Assembly: GCA_023441255.1 (NCBI GenBank) | Contig: JAEZPW010000230.1 | Coordinates: 1-8,391, forward strand | DNA length: 8,391 nt | From: Acidobacteriota bacterium | Lineage (GTDB): Bacteria > Acidobacteriota > Terriglobia > Terriglobales > Acidobacteriaceae | Reading direction: 5' to 3' | In this document: in pieces, positions 5,438 to 8,391 of the stretch | Position numbering within the stretch: the first letter of the stretch is position 1 | Layout of the letters: every line of letters begins with the position of its first letter | Notes under the pieces: generated by a model | Told to the model about the DNA's origin: nothing | The model's database searches: none | The model's input: only the letters and a program-made list of their open reading frames with translations | Position numbers and translations under genes: made by a program

Positions 5438-8257
5438 ATGCACAATTCACCTACATTTGAATTTCATATCTCCCGCGCGGCCCGTGATAAGTATCGCTTT
5501 TCTGAGACTCTCTTCTCGATCACGGGAAACGTAATCTTCGCAAACGTAAAAGCCAGCCGCGACTTCGCGCAGCGAATGAACCAGGTGCGCAAAGCCGATC
5601 ACAATCCAGAGCTGAGCGTGAACGCCGGTGCGCTGAATGCTATGGCAATGATCGACGAGATCCTGCACGCCCTTGTGGCTCTGTATCGCGAGCAGCGGGA
5701 TCGAAATGCCATGGTTCACGCGCTCGACTGGTTTGAACAGGCCCTCGGGACAGAGAATCTCAGTGGCGCACTTCTGACCTTCACACAAGAGTTCCCGCCA
5801 GTCGCCGTTTATCAAGGGACGCAGTCTGCGGCTGATTGGCTCGGCGGCACGACCGAGGGCGTTCCGAACCGCGCGATCGCTCTCGAAGAACTCATGATGC
5901 TGTGGCTGGCGAACGAGAACCCGGCATTCCGAACGTTCGATGAATTGTTCGACGACGAATCGCTGTGCCGGAACACGGCGTACCCGACCGTGACCAAGTC
6001 GCTGCGCGACTACTTCGCAAGACGCCCGACGTTCGGACCCGAGAACCAGAACCTTGTTGACCTGCTCCGCGCCCCGGCACTGGCCTCGCCGGACTCACTC
6101 GCAGGTCAATTGGCCTACATGCGCGAGAAATGGTCGGACCTGCTTGGTGACCTGCTTACTCGGCTGCTCAGGACGCTCGACATCCTGAAGGAAGAGGAAA
6201 TCGCGGTCTGGATGCGATTTCACCCCCCGGCGCATAACCTGGGATTTCACCAGGCTCTGCAAGGGGATTCCAGCGCAGCGGCTATTCCGCGTTTTGACAC
6301 GGCCCCTATTGAATACGAAGCGTTCAGCCCGGACGTGGAGTGGATGCCGCGGACGGTGATGATTGCAAAAAGCGTATACGTTTGGCTGGACCAGTTGTCG
6401 AAGAGCTACGGAAGGGCCATTCGCCACCTCAATGAGATCCCCGACGAGGAACTGAACACCCTTGCACAGCGCGGCTTCAACGCACTTTGGCTCATCGGTG
6501 TGTGGGAGCGAAGCCGGGCATCGCAGCGTATCAAGCAGATGATGGGCAATCCTGAGGCTGCCGCCTCCGCCTATTCCCTGCTGGATTACACCGTGGCTGA
6601 AGACCTGGGCGGTGAATCTGCATGCGCAAATTTGCGCGACCGTGCCGCAGCAAGGGGCATTCGCCTGGCCAGCGACATGGTCCCTAACCACATGGGCATC
6701 GACTCGCGATGGCTCATCGAGCACCCTGACTGGTTCCTTTCCCTTCCGTACAGTCCGTACCCGGCTTATTCGTTCAACGGGCCTGATGTCGGGCATGATG
6801 GCCGCGTGGAGATCAAGATCGAAGATCACTACTATGACCGCAGCGATGCGGCGGTAGTGTTCCGCCGCGTGGACCGCTGGACCGGCGACACACGATACGT
6901 TTACCACGGTAATGATGGAACGAGCTTTCCCTGGAATGACACTGCGCAACTCAATTACCTGAAGCCCGAGGTACGAGAAGCGGTGATTCAGACCATTCTG
7001 CGCATCGCGCGAATGTTCCCCGTCATTCGTTTCGACGCTGCAATGACGCTGACGAAGCAGCATTATCAGCGCTTGTGGTTCCCCGCACCGGGAACCGGCG
7101 GCGGCATACCGTCTCGCTCAGAGCACGGACTCACAAAGGCCGAGTTCGACGCTGCCATGCCGGTCGAATTCTGGCGCGAGGTTGTGGACCGAGCCGCCGT
7201 CGAGGCGCCCGGAACCCTGTTGTTGGCGGAAGCTTTCTGGCTGCTCGAGGGCTATTTCGTCCGTACGCTCGGCATGCATCGCGTCTACAACAGCGCCTTC
7301 ATGAACATGCTGCGGGACGAGGAGAACGCGAACTACCGTAGCGTCATCAAGAACACCCTTGAATTCGATCCGGAAATACTCAAGCGCTATGTCAACTTCA
7401 TGAACAACCCGGACGAGCGCACCGCGGTCGATCAATTCGGCAAAGGCGACAAATATTTCGGCGTCTGCGCCATGCTGGCCACATTGCCCGGCCTGCCGAT
7501 GTTCGGCCATGGACAGATCGAGGGCTACAACGAGCGTTACGGCATGGAATATCGCCGCGCGTACCACGAAGAGACGCCCGATCGATGGCTTGTGGCACGG
7601 CATGAGCGGGAAATTTCTCCGCTACTGCATCGTCGTGCGTTGTTCGCCGAAGTTCGCGAATTCCTGCTCTACGATTTCTACACCGAGGCAGGCTTCGTCA
7701 ACGAAGACGTGTTCGCCTATTCGAACCGGCTTGGCGACCAGCGCGCGCTTGTCGTGTACCACAACCGCTATGCGGATACCCGCGGTTGGATCCGGATGTC
7801 CTGCGGCTATGCCGAGAAAGGCCCGGGGGGAAAGCAGATGCGGCAACGTAGCCTTGGCGACGCCTTTGGCCTGTCGCACGACCGCGACATGTACGTGGCT
7901 TATCGCGATCAACTCAGCGGTCTCGAGTACCTGCATCGTGCCCGTGACATGGCCGAGAGAGGTATGCACGTCGCTCTGGGAGCATATCAGTGCAAGGTGC
8001 TGCTCGACTGGCGCGACCTGCGTGACGACGGCATCCGCCCGTGGGGAGCCCTGTGTGACTCGCTTGCTGGACGCGGCGTGTCCAGCCTTGACGATGCGCT
8101 ACGAGCCTTGGAGTTGAAACCCGTTCACGACGCACTTCGAGCCGTGCTCGATCCCGAACTCGCCGGAGCCTTGGCGCGGTCCGTTACCGAAACTGCTGCC
8201 GAACTCGCCCAAGTCGAAGATGCGAGTACCGCAACACCTGAAAAGAGCGTCGACTAA
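5438..8257 (+). CDS. Large GH13 (alpha-amylase superfamily) glycoside hydrolase or transglycosylase
   Basis: Protein of 939 residues with no signal peptide, so probably cytoplasmic and acting on glycogen, maltodextrin or trehalose-type glucans. Residues 1 to about 300 form a largely helical N-terminal domain of unknown role. A GH13 TIM barrel spans roughly 305-740. Region I is DMVPNH (413-418), region II RFDAA with nucleophile Asp533, and region III LLLAEAFW with acid/base Glu598. Region IV is FMNNPDE with the third carboxylate Asp659; here Pro658 replaces the usual His of NHD, as in the NTPD of GlgE maltosyltransferases. A beta-rich stretch (about 750-860) looks like domain C, followed by a helical end. 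The ATG at 5438 directly follows an in-frame TGA, so it is the first possible start; its ribosome site is poor. The stop may be premature, because the same frame stays open afterwards. The superfamily is certain; subfamily and substrate are open. Confidence 0.93.
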   Translation: MHNSPTFEFHISRAARDKYRFSETLFSITGNVIFANVKASRDFAQRMNQVRKADHNPELSVNAGALNAMAMIDEILHALVALYREQRDRNAMVHALDWFEQALGTENLSGALLTFTQEFPPVAVYQGTQSAADWLGGTTEGVPNRAIALEELMMLWLANENPAFRTFDELFDDESLCRNTAYPTVTKSLRDYFARRPTFGPENQNLVDLLRAPALASPDSLAGQLAYMREKWSDLLGDLLTRLLRTLDILKEEEIAVWMRFHPPAHNLGFHQALQGDSSAAAIPRFDTAPIEYEAFSPDVEWMPRTVMIAKSVYVWLDQLSKSYGRAIRHLNEIPDEELNTLAQRGFNALWLIGVWERSRASQRIKQMMGNPEAAASAYSLLDYTVAEDLGGESACANLRDRAAARGIRLASDMVPNHMGIDSRWLIEHPDWFLSLPYSPYPAYSFNGPDVGHDGRVEIKIEDHYYDRSDAAVVFRRVDRWTGDTRYVYHGNDGTSFPWNDTAQLNYLKPEVREAVIQTILRIARMFPVIRFDAAMTLTKQHYQRLWFPAPGTGGGIPSRSEHGLTKAEFDAAMPVEFWREVVDRAAVEAPGTLLLAEAFWLLEGYFVRTLGMHRVYNSAFMNMLRDEENANYRSVIKNTLEFDPEILKRYVNFMNNPDERTAVDQFGKGDKYFGVCAMLATLPGLPMFGHGQIEGYNERYGMEYRRAYHEETPDRWLVARHEREISPLLHRRALFAEVREFLLYDFYTEAGFVNEDVFAYSNRLGDQRALVVYHNRYADTRGWIRMSCGYAEKGPGGKQMRQRSLGDAFGLSHDRDMYVAYRDQLSGLEYLHRARDMAERGMHVALGAYQCKVLLDWRDLRDDGIRPWGALCDSLAGRGVSSLDDALRALELKPVHDALRAVLDPELAGALARSVTETAAELAQVEDASTATPEKSVD

Positions 8258-8391
8258 GTCGTTGAGCAGGCCACGTCCCGCACCAGAACACTGCTGAACG
8301 AGGTCCTGCGACTCGATGCCGAATCCACCGATAAACAGACGACCAAGGGTAAGCAAAGGGATCGCGGGAACGTTGAAGCCGCGCTCGAGGC
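8258..8391 (+). other. Open continuation of the GH13 reading frame after the TAA
   Basis: After the TAA at 8255-8257 the same frame runs 44 codons to the window edge without a stop. It reads VVEQATSRTRTLLNEVLRLD and onward, a charged, helix-like sequence resembling the residues before the stop. About 70% of its third codon positions are G or C (31 of 44, counted by hand). There is no ATG and no ribosome site after the TAA. It could be the cut-off C-terminus of a longer GH13 protein, or chance. Confidence 0.5.

Noticed and set aside
6095..7063. Long open frame of 322 codons on the minus strand
   Set aside because: It lies wholly inside the GH13 gene, opposite its conserved catalytic regions, and its translation shows no family pattern; it is an antisense shadow of GC-rich coding DNA.
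1..8391. Mobile element, CRISPR array, toxin-antitoxin or defence island
   Set aside because: No transposase, integrase, terminal repeats, spaced direct repeats or toxin-like small gene pairs were seen; every gene fits ordinary metabolism or stress functions.

Overview
The window looks like chromosomal DNA from a moderately GC-rich, free-living bacterium. It holds ordinary housekeeping and catabolic genes, short intergenic spacers, purine-rich ribosome binding sites (GGAGG type), sigma70-like promoters and intrinsic terminators. The gene mix suggests a soil lineage such as Acidobacteriota: a TetR/crotonase/ALDH cluster, a ferritin-like protein, CspA, a Nudix ADP-ribose pyrophosphatase, a small two-helix membrane protein and a very large GH13 protein. 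That placement is recalled from family resemblance, not proven. I see no tRNA, rRNA, CRISPR array, insertion sequence or phage gene.

Region 1 (1-2550, minus strand) is a compact operon. A TetR-family regulator (2488 to 1769) is followed after 29 bp by an enoyl-CoA hydratase/isomerase (1739 to 924), and after 17 bp by an aldehyde dehydrogenase (906 to beyond base 1). A weak promoter and a perfect 12-bp inverted repeat (GAACGTTCGTTC) lie just ahead of the regulator. This suggests an autoregulated acyl-CoA or aromatic-acid degradation operon in which the dehydrogenase oxidises an aldehyde and the hydratase handles an enoyl-CoA.

Region 2 (2722-3555, plus) is a ferritin-like diiron protein, divergent from region 1, with a long charged disordered tail. 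Its coding sequence contains two strong inverted repeats in the tail part.

Region 3 (3707-4778, minus) contains a cspA-type cold-shock gene with its own TTGACA promoter, a leader of about 150 nt, a GTG start and a clean terminator. Upstream of it is a Nudix hydrolase of the ADP-ribose pyrophosphatase type.

Region 4 (4963-5277, plus) is an 83-residue protein with two predicted membrane helices and its own strong terminator, so it is a single-gene transcript.

Region 5 (5438 to the end, plus) is a 939-residue GH13 (alpha-amylase family) protein with a 300-residue N-terminal domain and an unusual fourth conserved region (NNPD instead of NHD). Its reading frame ends at a TAA, but the same frame stays open with coding-like codons to the end of the window, so the gene may be interrupted.

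I found no clear multi-gene novel system. The best leads are the TetR operator layout, the in-frame stop in the divergent GH13 gene, the tailed ferritin-like protein, the small membrane protein and the cspA leader.
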